Shown here: piece after piece, positions 15,986 through 25,967 of the stretch
How the letters are laid out: each line of letters opens with the position of its first letter
How positions within the stretch are numbered: the first letter of the stretch is position 1
NCBI RefSeq assembly: GCF_004791585.1
Contig: NZ_SRUU01000022.1
Span: 42,068-106,067, forward strand
Direction of reading: 5' to 3'
Source of the DNA: Mesorhizobium sp. M1C.F.Ca.ET.210.01.1.1
Lineage (GTDB): Bacteria; Pseudomonadota; Alphaproteobacteria; Rhizobiales; Rhizobiaceae
Length of the DNA stretch: 64,000 nucleotides
The notes under the pieces: model-generated
Seen by the model: the letters and a program-made list of their open reading frames with translations, nothing else
Told to the model about the DNA's origin: nothing
The model's database searches: none
Program-made: the position numbers and the translations under genes

Positions 15986-16963
15986 GTGGAACTGCCCGCC
16001 CCGCTCCGGCAAGGCGTCGACGGCCTGCTCGACAAGGTGCCGCTTGCGGCGCTCAAACAAGCCGCGAGGACGCTTTCCGAACGCTACCGCGCCGAGCTGC
16101 GCGACGGCCGCCTGCATATGGCGGAAGACATGGCGGTCAAGGCCTATCTGGCGACCAGGCTGCCCGCCACCTATGCCGCGGTCCGCGCCAGCCTCGAAGC
16201 CCTGTCGGACGCTCGTCCCGACTTCCGGCCGAGGAGCCTGCTCGACATCGGCGCCGGACCTGGGACGATGCTTTGGGCCACTGCTGACGCCTGGCCGGAG
16301 CTCGAAGAGGCGGTTCTGATCGAGGCGAGCGCCGCGGTGCGCAAGGTCGGCCAGTCGCTGGCTGCCGGCGCGGTTGCCGCCCGGGTCCGTTGGAACGCCG
16401 GCGACGCCACCATCGACCTCGATGACCTCAAGCCTGCCGACCTGGTCAGCGCGGCCTATGTCCTGGACGAGATCGCGCCGGCCTCGCTGCCGAAGCTCGT
16501 CGACCGGCTCTGGCGCTTTACGTCCGACACGTTGCTCATCGTCGAGCCCGGCACGCCGGCCGGCTGGCAGCGCATCCTTGCGGCGCGAACGCAGCTTGTC
16601 GAAGCCGGGGCGCATGTCTCGGCGCCCTGTCCGCACGACGCGCCCTGCCCACTCAAGCCGCCCGACTGGTGCCATTTCTCCCGCCGCGTCGCCCGTTCGC
16701 GCCTCCATCGTCTGGCCAAGGAGGCCGACGTGCCATGGGAGGACGAGAAGTACATCTACCTCGCCGCCTCGCGGCATCAGGCGGCGGTGCGCGCGGCACG
16801 GGTGATTGCGCCGCCGAAGGGCGGTTCGGGCAAGGCGGTGCTCAAGCTTTGCCGACCGACCGGCAGCGCCGGCGAGCGCCTGTTCAGCAAGCGCGACGGC
16901 GAATTGTTCAAGGCGGCGCGGCGGGCGGACTGGGGCGATAGGCTGGCTGGAAGCGACGCCTGA
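15986..16963 (+). CDS. Rsm22/METTL17-like small-ribosomal-subunit methyltransferase-fold protein
   Basis: A 325-residue protein of the Rsm22 family, related to yeast Rsm22 and human METTL17, which act in mitochondrial small-subunit assembly. A SAM-fold motif SLLDIGAGPGTML lies near residue 85. A cysteine cluster follows: Cys215, Cys221 and Cys229 in APCPHDAPCPLKPPDWCHF, plus Cys289 in LKLCRPTG. The spacing matches the Fe-S ligand cysteines I recall for METTL17. The GTG start has a GAGAGGAG ribosome-binding site inside the end of ynfA, so the two genes are coupled. Methyltransferase activity is uncertain for this family. Confidence 0.82.
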   Translation: MELPAPLRQGVDGLLDKVPLAALKQAARTLSERYRAELRDGRLHMAEDMAVKAYLATRLPATYAAVRASLEALSDARPDFRPRSLLDIGAGPGTMLWATADAWPELEEAVLIEASAAVRKVGQSLAAGAVAARVRWNAGDATIDLDDLKPADLVSAAYVLDEIAPASLPKLVDRLWRFTSDTLLIVEPGTPAGWQRILAARTQLVEAGAHVSAPCPHDAPCPLKPPDWCHFSRRVARSRLHRLAKEADVPWEDEKYIYLAASRHQAAVRAARVIAPPKGGSGKAVLKLCRPTGSAGERLFSKRDGELFKAARRADWGDRLAGSDA

Positions 16964-17173
16964 ACGGCAAGATTGTTCTTGCTTCGTTCCAAAGAATCAT
17001 GGCCTTATCGAGTCAATCGGAATCGGGGCACAGGGATAGTCTTCTGTGGACGATTTGCGGTGCCTGTGAACAACGGGCGGTCAGAGTAGGTTGGACACGT
17101 ACTGTTGCAGATAAGTCAGCACTGACTTTCCCCATTCTGATATCGAAAAGCCGGGATCGAAATCGGGGACATC

Positions 17174-18664
17174 ATGGCAGAGGCAGCGCGTAAAATCGGC
17201 GTGGCGGAGCAACCGCTTTATCGCGAGGCACCGAACAACATCGAGGCCGAGCAGGCGCTGCTTGGCGCCATCCTGGTCAACAACGACGCCTTCTACCGCG
17301 TTTCGGATTTCCTGAAGCCGGCGCATTTCTACGAGCCGCTGCACCGCCGGATCTTCGAGGTCGCGGCCGAGCTCATCCGCATGGGCAAGATCGCCACGCC
17401 GATCACGCTTAAGACCTTCCTTCCGGCGGAAGAAAAAGTCGGCGACATGACGGTGGCGCAATATGTCGTGCGGCTGGCGGTCGAAGCCGTCACCGTCGTC
17501 AACGCGACCGACTACGGCCGCGCCATCTACGATCTCGCCACGCGCCGGGCGCTGATCACCGTCGGCGAGGACATGGTCAACATCGCCTATGACGCGCCGG
17601 TGGACATGTCGCCCTCCGACCAGATCGAGGACGCCGAGCGACGCCTGTTCGAGCTCGCCGAAACGGGCCGCTACGACGGCGGCTTCGAAAGCTTCAACGA
17701 TGCCGTCAAGACCGCCGTCGACATGGCCAATGCCGCCTATATGCGCGACGGCCACCTGTCGGGCATCGCCACGGGCTTGCGCGACCTCGACCGCCGCATG
17801 GGCGGCCTGCAACCCTCCGATCTGATCGTGCTTGCCGGACGCCCCGGCATGGGCAAGACGTCACTCGCCACCAACATCGCCTTCAACATCGCTGAGGCCT
17901 ATGTGCCGGCGCAGCAGGCCGATGGTTCGTTCAAGGCGGCCAATGGCGGTGTCGTCGGCTTCTTCTCGCTCGAAATGTCGTCGGAGCAGCTCGCCACCCG
18001 CATCATCTCCGAGCAGACCGAAATTTCGTCATCGAAGATCCGCCGCGGCGAAATCTCCGAGATGGATTTCGAAAAGTTGGTCGCCTGCTCACAGACCATG
18101 CAGAAGATCCCGCTGTTCATCGACCAGACCGGCGGCATTTCCATCGCGCAGCTCTCCGCCCGGGCGCGGCGCCTGAAGCGCCAGCGCGGCCTCGACCTCA
18201 TTGTCATCGACTATATCCAGCTGATGCAGGGATCGAGCGCCAGGGCTTCGCAGAACCGCGTGCAGGAAATCACCGAGATCACCACGGGCCTCAAGGCGCT
18301 GGCCAAGGAGCTCGGCGTGCCGATCATCGCGCTGTCACAGCTGTCGCGCCAGGTCGAAAGCCGCGACGACAAGCGCCCGCAGCTCTCGGACCTGCGCGAA
18401 TCGGGCTCCATCGAGCAGGACGCCGACGTGGTGCTGTTCGTCTACCGCGAGGAATACTACCTCAAGAACCGCGAGCCGAAGCTCGGTACCGATGAATACA
18501 TCAAGTGGGAAAACGAGATGAACGAGGCGCGCGGCAAGGCCGAGTGCATCGTGGCCAAGCAGCGTCACGGACCGACCGGCACCGTCAGCCTCGCCTTCCA
18601 CGGCGAGTTCACGCGGTTCTCCGATCTGGCGGAGGAGCATCATTTGCCGGAAAGGTTTGAGTAG
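17174..18664 (+). CDS. dnaB: Replicative DNA helicase
   Basis: A 496-residue hexameric helicase that unwinds the replication fork. The N-terminal domain (PNNIEAEQALLGAIL) is followed by a linker and the RecA-like ATPase with Walker A GRPGMGKTS (Lys228), Walker B LDLIVIDYIQLM and the LRESGSIEQDADVV motif. No intein is present. The 210-base upstream interval contains no other gene. radA follows after a MITE-like repeat. Confidence 0.97.
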   Translation: MAEAARKIGVAEQPLYREAPNNIEAEQALLGAILVNNDAFYRVSDFLKPAHFYEPLHRRIFEVAAELIRMGKIATPITLKTFLPAEEKVGDMTVAQYVVRLAVEAVTVVNATDYGRAIYDLATRRALITVGEDMVNIAYDAPVDMSPSDQIEDAERRLFELAETGRYDGGFESFNDAVKTAVDMANAAYMRDGHLSGIATGLRDLDRRMGGLQPSDLIVLAGRPGMGKTSLATNIAFNIAEAYVPAQQADGSFKAANGGVVGFFSLEMSSEQLATRIISEQTEISSSKIRRGEISEMDFEKLVACSQTMQKIPLFIDQTGGISIAQLSARARRLKRQRGLDLIVIDYIQLMQGSSARASQNRVQEITEITTGLKALAKELGVPIIALSQLSRQVESRDDKRPQLSDLRESGSIEQDADVVLFVYREEYYLKNREPKLGTDEYIKWENEMNEARGKAECIVAKQRHGPTGTVSLAFHGEFTRFSDLAEEHHLPERFE

Positions 18665-18710
18665 GCGCTTGTCCGCGATCGCTACAGAAATGACGGGTAT
18701 CGGCGTTCCA

Positions 18711-18876
18711 CGGCGCCCCGCTCTGTCCTACCGGACATCTCCCCCACTTGGGGGGAGATTGGCTGTCACCCGCGCCGGCGCTCATTTCTGCAACGTCGAA
18801 AATTGGCGAGACCTTTCGCGCCGTCCGATCTCCCCCCTCGAGGGGGAGATGTCCGGCAGGACAGAGGGGGGCGCGA
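18711..18876. mobile_element. MITE-like inverted-repeat element (family A, copy 1)
   Basis: About 166 bp between dnaB and radA. The left arm (18711-18760) and the reverse complement of the right arm (18829-18876) are nearly identical over about 50 bases, sharing CTCTGTCCT, CCGGACATCTCCCCC and a second nested GGGGGAGAT palindrome. The core holds CAACGTCG and ATTGGCGA, also found in the copy at 58115-58275 and reverse-complemented at 25185-25279. It encodes no protein. Target-site duplications are not obvious. Confidence 0.75.
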
Positions 18877-18915
18877 CGGATCACGACGCCCGCCATCGGG
18901 CAAAAAGGTAACAGC

Positions 18916-20334
<1,419 letters not shown>

Positions 20335-20361
20335 TGCGGCTCATGATGTGGGGCGAAAGAC

Positions 20362-21042
20362 ATGCCGATTACGCTGCTTGACGGAATTCTCGTCGGCTTC
20401 ACCCTGGTCTCGGCAATGCTTGCCATGGTGCGCGGCTTTTCCCGCGAAGTGCTGTCAGTGGTTTCCTGGGCAGCGGCGGCGGCGGCGGCCTTTTTCTTCT
20501 ACAAGCCGGTGCTGCCCTACGTTCAGCCCTATGTCGACAACGACAAGATCGCCATGGCGGCGGCCGCCGGCGTCGTCTTCGTCATCGCGCTGATCGTCGT
20601 CTCGGTCATCACCATGAAGCTCGCCGACTGGATCATCGATTCGCGCATCGGCGCGCTCGACCGGACGCTTGGCTTCCTCTACGGCGCGGCGCGCGGCATC
20701 CTGGTCGTCGCGGTGGCGCTGTTGTTCTTCAACTGGCTGGCCGGCGCCAAGGCGCCCGCCTGGATCGCCAACGCCAAGTCGCGGCCGCTGCTCGAGACAA
20801 TCGGCGCCAAGCTCGAAAGCGTGCTGCCCGAGAACACGGAAGAGCTGGTCAACAAATACACCCACAAGGGCACCCCGACGACCGAGGCACCGGCAACGTC
20901 CGACCAGCCGACGGCCGAACCGCCGGCTGCCGGCGAGGACAACGCGCCGGCGCCCGACGACAGCGAGGGCGAAGCGCCGGCCGACAACGAGCCGGCTCCG
21001 GCCCCTGCCCCGGCCCCCGCAAGTCCGGCGCCGGCAAATTGA
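20362..21042 (+). CDS. cvpA: CvpA family membrane protein
   Basis: A 226-residue inner-membrane protein with four predicted helices in residues 1-130 and the CvpA signatures MPITLLDGILVGFTLVSAML and GALDRTLGFLYGAARG. In enterobacteria CvpA is linked to colicin V production and envelope stress; the biochemical role is unresolved. The C-terminal 70 residues are a Pro/Ala/Glu-rich disordered tail. It precedes purF, the same pairing as in Escherichia coli. Confidence 0.92.
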   Translation: MPITLLDGILVGFTLVSAMLAMVRGFSREVLSVVSWAAAAAAAFFFYKPVLPYVQPYVDNDKIAMAAAAGVVFVIALIVVSVITMKLADWIIDSRIGALDRTLGFLYGAARGILVVAVALLFFNWLAGAKAPAWIANAKSRPLLETIGAKLESVLPENTEELVNKYTHKGTPTTEAPATSDQPTAEPPAAGEDNAPAPDDSEGEAPADNEPAPAPAPAPASPAPAN

Positions 21043-21144
21043 TTGCAGGCCGGCCGTGACGGCTGGCCTCGTGCTCTTTGTGAATGCGTTGCTTTCGACG
21101 AGCGATCGCCCTATATGGCGATTTTAGCGGAGCTTGAGCCCCCC

Positions 21145-22626
21145 ATGGCAGACCCGAAGGCAGACGCAGGCGACGTGCTTTCCGCCGAGGCCGACGACCA
21201 TTTCCACGACGAATGCGGCGTGTTCGGCATTTTCGGCCGGCAGGACGCCGCGGCCATCGTCACACTCGGGCTCCACGCCCTGCAGCATCGCGGCCAGGAA
21301 GCCGCCGGCATCGTCTCCTACGACGGCACGCAATTCCATGTCGAACGCCATGTCGGCCTCATCGGCGACACCTTCACCAAACAGCGCGTGATCGACAGCC
21401 TGCAGGGCAACCGCGCCATCGGCCACACGCGCTACGCCACCACCGGCGGCGCTGGCCTGCGCAACATCCAGCCTTTCTTCGCCGAGCTCGCGGAAGGCGG
21501 CCTGGCGGTCGCCCACAACGGCAACCTCACCAACGCGCTCACCGTGCAGCGCGCATTGCAGAAGCAGGGCTCGATCTTCTCGTCGACCTCCGACACCGAG
21601 ACGCTCTTGCACCTGGTCGCGACCAGCAAGGAGCGCGACTTGAATTCGCGCTTCATCGACGCGGTGCGCCAGGTCGAGGGCGCCTTCTCGCTGGTGGCGT
21701 TGACGGCCAAGAAGATGATCGGCTGCCGCGACCCGCTGGGCATCCGTCCGCTGGTGCTCGGCGATCTCGACGGCGCCTGGATCCTCGCTTCCGAAACCTG
21801 CGCGCTCGACATCATCGGCGCACGCTTCGTGCGCGACATCAAGCCCGGCGAGATGGTGGTGATCACCTCCAAGGGCATCGAAAGCCTGTTCCCGTTCGAG
21901 CCGCAGAAGACCCGCTTCTGCATCTTCGAATATGTCTATTTCGCGCGGCCGGATTCGTCGGTCGAGGGCCGCAACGTCTACGAGGTGCGCAAGCGCATCG
22001 GCGCCGAACTGGCGCAGGAAAACCCGGTCGAGGCCGACATCGTCGTGCCGGTGCCCGATTCCGGCACGCCGGCCGCGATCGGCTTTTCCCAGGCCGCAGG
22101 CATTCCCTTCGAGCTCGGCATCATCCGCAACCACTATGTCGGCCGCACCTTCATCCAGCCCGGCGATTCGATCCGCCATATGGGCGTCAAGCTGAAGCAC
22201 AACGCCAACCGCCGCATGATCGAGGGCAAGCGCGTGGTGCTGGTCGACGATTCGATCGTGCGCGGCACCACCAGCCAGAAGATCGTGCAGATGGTGCGCG
22301 ACGCCGGCGCCAGGGAAGTGCACATGCGCATCGCATCGCCGCCGACCAGCGCGTCGTGCTTCTACGGCGTCGACACGCCGGAGAAGTCGAAGCTTCTGGC
22401 GTCGCGCATGTCGGTCGAGGAGATGGCCGAGTTCATCCGCGTCGATTCGCTCGGGTTTCTCTCGATCGACGGGCTCTACCGCGCCGTCGGCGAAGCGCGC
22501 CGAGACAACGACCAGCCGCAGTTCTGCGACGCCTGCTTCACCGGCCAGTACCCCACCCGCCTGCTCGACTTCGAAGGCCACGACAATGTGCGCACGCTGT
22601 CGCTGCTGGCGTCGAGCGGCTCGTAA
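21145..22626 (+). CDS. purF: Amidophosphoribosyltransferase
   Basis: A 493-residue enzyme catalysing the first committed step of purine synthesis, converting PRPP and glutamine to phosphoribosylamine. The class II amidotransferase nucleophile is the cysteine in DECGVFGIFG (residue 24 from this start), which implies removal of a propeptide. The phosphoribosyl domain carries VVLVDDSIVRGTTS. An ATG at 21115 would add ten residues; I prefer 21145 but cannot decide from the sequence. It follows cvpA and is followed by an SDR gene 27 bases on. Confidence 0.96.
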   Translation: MADPKADAGDVLSAEADDHFHDECGVFGIFGRQDAAAIVTLGLHALQHRGQEAAGIVSYDGTQFHVERHVGLIGDTFTKQRVIDSLQGNRAIGHTRYATTGGAGLRNIQPFFAELAEGGLAVAHNGNLTNALTVQRALQKQGSIFSSTSDTETLLHLVATSKERDLNSRFIDAVRQVEGAFSLVALTAKKMIGCRDPLGIRPLVLGDLDGAWILASETCALDIIGARFVRDIKPGEMVVITSKGIESLFPFEPQKTRFCIFEYVYFARPDSSVEGRNVYEVRKRIGAELAQENPVEADIVVPVPDSGTPAAIGFSQAAGIPFELGIIRNHYVGRTFIQPGDSIRHMGVKLKHNANRRMIEGKRVVLVDDSIVRGTTSQKIVQMVRDAGAREVHMRIASPPTSASCFYGVDTPEKSKLLASRMSVEEMAEFIRVDSLGFLSIDGLYRAVGEARRDNDQPQFCDACFTGQYPTRLLDFEGHDNVRTLSLLASSGS

Positions 22627-22653
22627 GCCGGACCACTTCACGGAAGCTTTCAC

Positions 22654-23397
22654 ATGACACTCGACCTTTCCGGCCGCGTGGCCCTCGTCACCGGCGCCTC
22701 GCGCGGCATCGGCTATTTCATCGCCAGGGAACTGGCGGCCGCCGGCGCGCATGTGGTGGCGGTGGCGCGCACAGTGGGCGGGCTGGAGGAGCTGGACGAC
22801 CAGATCAAGACCGATGGCCGCGGACAGGCGACGCTGGTGCCGCTCGATCTCGCCGACATGGCCGGCATCGACCGGCTGGGCGGCGCGATCCATGACCGCT
22901 GGGGCAAGCTCGACATTTTGGTGGCGAATGCCGCCATCCTCGGCGTCATCTCGCCGATCGGCCATGTCGAGGCAAAGACCTTCGAAAAGGTCATGACTCT
23001 CAACGTCACCGCGACCTGGCGGCTGATCCGCTCGGTCGACCCGCTGCTCAGGCTATCGGACGCCGGCCGCGCCATCATCATGTCTTCCAACGCGGCGCAC
23101 TCGGCGCGCGCCTTCTGGGCGCCCTACGCGGCTTCCAAGGCCGCGGTCGAGACGATGATGCGCTCCTGGGCGCATGAGACCGAGAGCCTGCCGCTCAGGG
23201 TCAATGCCGCCGATCCGGGCGCCACCCGCACGGCAATGCGCGCGCAGGCCATGCCGGGCGAGGATCCGGAGACGCTGCCGCATCCTTCCGAGATCGCCAA
23301 ACGCATCGTGCCGCTGGCAAGCCCGGCGCTGAAGGAAACCGGACTGATCTTCCAGGCCAAGCACAACCGCTTCGTCGCCTACCGGCAGCCGGAATAA
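22654..23397 (+). CDS. SDR family NAD(P)-dependent oxidoreductase
   Basis: A 247-residue classical short-chain dehydrogenase. The cofactor motif TGASRGIG lies at residues 14-21, the substrate Ser in IIMSSNAAHSA, and the Tyr-x3-Lys catalytic pair in YAASKAA. The substrate is unknown. Its tight placement after purF suggests co-transcription, which is conserved in several rhizobia as far as I recall, but does not reveal function. Confidence 0.85.
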   Translation: MTLDLSGRVALVTGASRGIGYFIARELAAAGAHVVAVARTVGGLEELDDQIKTDGRGQATLVPLDLADMAGIDRLGGAIHDRWGKLDILVANAAILGVISPIGHVEAKTFEKVMTLNVTATWRLIRSVDPLLRLSDAGRAIIMSSNAAHSARAFWAPYAASKAAVETMMRSWAHETESLPLRVNAADPGATRTAMRAQAMPGEDPETLPHPSEIAKRIVPLASPALKETGLIFQAKHNRFVAYRQPE

Positions 23398-23477
23398 AAC
23401 CCCGAGCTGAAGACGGATTAAACGGGCCTCCGGCTACGTTCTTCGAATGTAGGACATTCGAAAATCGGAGGACCGAC

Positions 23478-24119
23478 ATGCGCAAACTGCTTCTCGTTGC
23501 CGCAACCGCCATTGCCGCGGCACTTGCCGCCACCGCTGGCGCTGCCCTGTCGCAAGACGCAAAGATGAGTTTCTTCGTCACCAGCGTCGGCGCCGGCAAG
23601 GGCGCCGATCTCGGCGGGCTGAAAGGCGCCGACGCGCACTGCGCCTCGCTGGCGGAAGCGGCCGGCGTCACCGGCAAGACCTGGCACGCCTATCTCTCGA
23701 CCAGCACCGAGGATGCGCGCGACCGGATCGGCAAGGGTCCCTGGTTCAACGCCAAAGGCGAGAAGATCGCCGACGACATCGCCTCGCTCCACGGCGACGC
23801 CAACGGCATCACCAAGCAGACGGCGCTGAACGAGAAGGGCGAGGTGGTCAACGGCCGCGGCGACAAGCCGAACCGGCACGACATACTGACCGGCTCGAAG
23901 CCCGACGGTACCAGGATCGCCGACCAGACCTGCGGCGACTGGACGATGAGCGGCGCGGAAGGGGTGGCCATGATGGGCCATCACGACCGCACCGGCCTCG
24001 ACGATTCGGCGGCGGCGAAATCGTGGAATTCCTCGCATGCCTCGCGCGGCGGCTGCAGCCAGGACGCGCTGAAAGGCACCGGCGGCGACGGGCTGTTCTA
24101 CTGCTTCGCCGTCGAATGA
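23478..24119 (+). CDS. Secreted lectin-like (C-type-lectin-fold) protein
   Basis: A 213-residue exported protein with a clear signal peptide (cleavage near GAALSQ). The mature part matches a bacterial family annotated as lectin, with the opening FFVTSVGAGKGADLGGLKGAD, paired cysteines (AHCASL, QTCGDW, GGCSQD, FYCFAV), WHAYLST and the SWNSSHASRGG block. The fold resembles C-type lectins, so sugar or polysaccharide binding in the periplasm or outside the cell is plausible. A GGAGG ribosome-binding site precedes the ATG. It is followed by a repeat element. Confidence 0.65.
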   Translation: MRKLLLVAATAIAAALAATAGAALSQDAKMSFFVTSVGAGKGADLGGLKGADAHCASLAEAAGVTGKTWHAYLSTSTEDARDRIGKGPWFNAKGEKIADDIASLHGDANGITKQTALNEKGEVVNGRGDKPNRHDILTGSKPDGTRIADQTCGDWTMSGAEGVAMMGHHDRTGLDDSAAAKSWNSSHASRGGCSQDALKGTGGDGLFYCFAVE

Positions 24120-24163
24120 GAGCGCGACAGATTGGTCCGTCGTTTCCGGAAACAACGAACTTG

Positions 24164-24217
24164 TTGACGCGATTCGTGACGGGAAAACCGCTTCACAGCT
24201 TTCCTGGAATTGCTTCA
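24164..24217. repeat. Family C intergenic repeat (copy 1)
   Basis: TTGACGCGATTC...GGGAAAACCGCTTCACAGC...TTTCCTGGAATTGCTTCAG. The same pattern (GACGCRATT, GAAAACCGCYTCACA, TTTCCTGGRATTGCT) recurs at 52619-52671 and 63791-63846. The ends GCGATTC/GGAATTGC form an imperfect inverted repeat. Confidence 0.7.
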
Positions 24218-24343
24218 GGCGAAAGCTCCATTCACGGGTCTGTGAACGGCGCGGCGGAAGCGTGTTCCGCCGCCCTGCTTTCGCCATTTGTGGGGAGTTG
24301 CTAGGATCGGTTCGACTCCCATATCCAGCAAAGAGGAATTCCC

Positions 24344-24568
24344 ATGGCTGCCACTCCCAGCGTCGCGTTGGTCTGGTATCTGGTGATCGCCGGCCCGCAA
24401 GGCGGCATGGTGGTGCTGCCCAGCACCTTCGACACCCGCGAACAGTGCACCAACGCCATCACCGAATACCAGAAGCAGCCGACACCGCAGGGCTGGGCCG
24501 TGCAATGCGTGCCGAGCGCCTCGCCGTTTACCGACGAAGGGGATGCGGAAGTGCCCTCGGCGCAGTAG
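24344..24568 (+). CDS. Small uncharacterised protein
   Basis: A 74-residue protein with a hydrophobic N-terminal stretch (VALVWYLVIAG) and two cysteines (EQCTNAI and VQCVPS) that could pair if it is exported. I do not recognise the family. An AAGAGGA ribosome-binding site at good spacing supports translation. It lies between the lectin-like gene and the convergent OsmC gene. Confidence 0.6.
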   Translation: MAATPSVALVWYLVIAGPQGGMVVLPSTFDTREQCTNAITEYQKQPTPQGWAVQCVPSASPFTDEGDAEVPSAQ

Positions 24569-24598
24569 CTAGTCTCCTCCACGAGGGGGAGACTAGTA

Positions 24599-25105
24599 TC
24601 AACGCCCCGCGCTCACGCTCAGCGCCGGCTTGCCATTGATCGTCTGCAACACCACGCAGTAGCGCTCGGTAAGTTTCAGCAGCGAATCGATGCGCTCCTG
24701 CGGCTCCTCGGTATCGAGGCCAAATTTCAGGCGGATCTCGCGGAAGCCGACCGGCGCGTCGCGGGCGACGCCGAGCGTGCCGCGAAAGTCGAGGTCACCC
24801 TCGGCTTCGACGGTGGCGTTGCCGAGCTTGAACTCCAGCGCCGTCGCCACCGCCTTCAGCGTGACGCCGGCGCAGGCGACCAGCGCTTCGAGCAGCATAT
24901 CGCCGGAGCACAGCTCCAGCCCCGACCCGCCGGTGGCCGGATGCAGCCCGGCGACGGCCAGCGCCCTGCCCGTCTCCACCTTGCAGGCGATCGACTGATC
25001 GTCGAGCGAGCCGCGCGCCCTGAGCGTGATCAGGGCTCTGGCGGCATCTTCGCGATAAGCCTCTTTGAGTGGTGCCTGCATGGCCTTGAGTGCGGTCGCA
25101 TCCAT
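24599..25105 (-). CDS. OsmC family protein
   Basis: A 168-residue OsmC-like protein; members reduce organic hydroperoxides with a reactive cysteine pair. Cys78 (in LEALVACAGVTLKAVA) and Cys150 (in TERYCVVLQTI) occupy the expected positions. The subgroup cannot be settled by eye. The gene stands alone, converging on the small gene at 24344, and has a repeat element upstream. Confidence 0.85.
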   Translation of the reverse strand: MDATALKAMQAPLKEAYREDAARALITLRARGSLDDQSIACKVETGRALAVAGLHPATGGSGLELCSGDMLLEALVACAGVTLKAVATALEFKLGNATVEAEGDLDFRGTLGVARDAPVGFREIRLKFGLDTEEPQERIDSLLKLTERYCVVLQTINGKPALSVSAGR

Positions 25106-25184
25106 TCTTTTGCTGTCCTTTCAATGGTCTCGTCGTTTGATAGCACTGTCTTGCGAGGCATGTGCAGACCCTTGACGCGCTGGC

Positions 25185-25279
25185 GTGACAGCGCCCTCAT
25201 CAGCCTGCCGGGCATCTCCTCCACTTGGGGGATCGGATATCATCTTCGCTTTCGCCAATTTCCAACGTCGATGGGGCGA
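25185..25279. repeat. Partial family A element (one arm plus core)
   Basis: The arm GTGACAGCGCCCTCATCAGC, then CTGCCGGGCATCTCCTCC, matches the family A arm. It is followed by TTTCGCCAATTTCCAACGTCG, the reverse complement of the family A core. The second arm is missing, so this looks like a decayed or half copy. It lies between osmC and the VOC gene. Confidence 0.6.
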
Positions 25280-25345
25280 AGCCGCTGTCGATCAGGCGAA
25301 ACTTGAACGTCCTTCGGTCGTTGTCAGACAGGAAGGAGATCAAGC

Positions 25346-25822
25346 ATGGCCAAGGTGACCTCACATCTGTGGTTCGAAAAGGACGCGCGGCAGGCAGTGG
25401 AATTCTATGTCGCCACAATTCCCAACTCGGCGATCGGGCGCATGACGGACGTGGCGGCGGACAATCCGAGCGGCCCGGCCGGCAGCGTCAAGATCATCGA
25501 ATTCGTGCTCGACGACCAGAATTTCATCGCACTCGAAGCAGGTCCGCTCGACCCGTTCAACCATTCCTTCTCGATCCTCGTCGAGCTCGAGAGCCAGGCC
25601 GAGATCGACCGGATCTGGAACGCTTTTCTCGATAACGGCGGCAAGCCCGAGCAATGCGGCTGGCTGAAGGACCGCTGGGGCCTGTCGTGGCAGATCGTGC
25701 CAAAAATCCTCGGCGACATGGCTGCGCATCCCGACCGCGAGCGCGCCAAACGCGCCGCCGAGGCGATGCTCGGTATGGTGAAGATCGATGTTGCGGCGCT
25801 GGAGAGAGCGTTCGGGGAGTGA
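25346..25822 (+). CDS. VOC family protein (PhnB-like)
   Basis: A 158-residue protein of the glyoxalase/bleomycin-resistance fold, PhnB/3-demethylubiquinone methyltransferase-like subgroup: SHLWFEKDARQAVEFY start, SFSILVELESQAEIDRIWNAF, and the GWLKDRWGLSWQIVPKIL signature. Function of this subgroup is generally unknown. A GGAAGGAG ribosome-binding site precedes the ATG. Confidence 0.85.
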   Translation: MAKVTSHLWFEKDARQAVEFYVATIPNSAIGRMTDVAADNPSGPAGSVKIIEFVLDDQNFIALEAGPLDPFNHSFSILVELESQAEIDRIWNAFLDNGGKPEQCGWLKDRWGLSWQIVPKILGDMAAHPDRERAKRAAEAMLGMVKIDVAALERAFGE

Positions 25823-25967
25823 TCCCGAAGGAGACTGGCGAAAGGCGATCGCGGCCGATCTTCCCCGTGCGGCAGATCAGCGGCTTCAGCGTCGTGCAGA
25901 GCCACTGCCCCTTTGACTTCAGCCGCTCCGGCCATACTTTTGCGGAGGTCGTTCGCGCGGAGGCCTC

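Noticed and set aside
18711..18876. CRISPR array or insertion sequence
   Set aside because: The repeats are inverted rather than direct and evenly spaced, no cas gene is present, and the element is too short for a transposase.
18748..18915. N-terminal extension of RadA
   Set aside because: The added residues would be translated from the MITE-like repeat, whereas the GTG at 18916 begins exactly at the conserved zinc-finger N-terminus.
21124..22965. A 613-codon antisense frame across purF and the SDR gene
   Set aside because: Explained by high GC and codon structure of purF; no start signals or domains.
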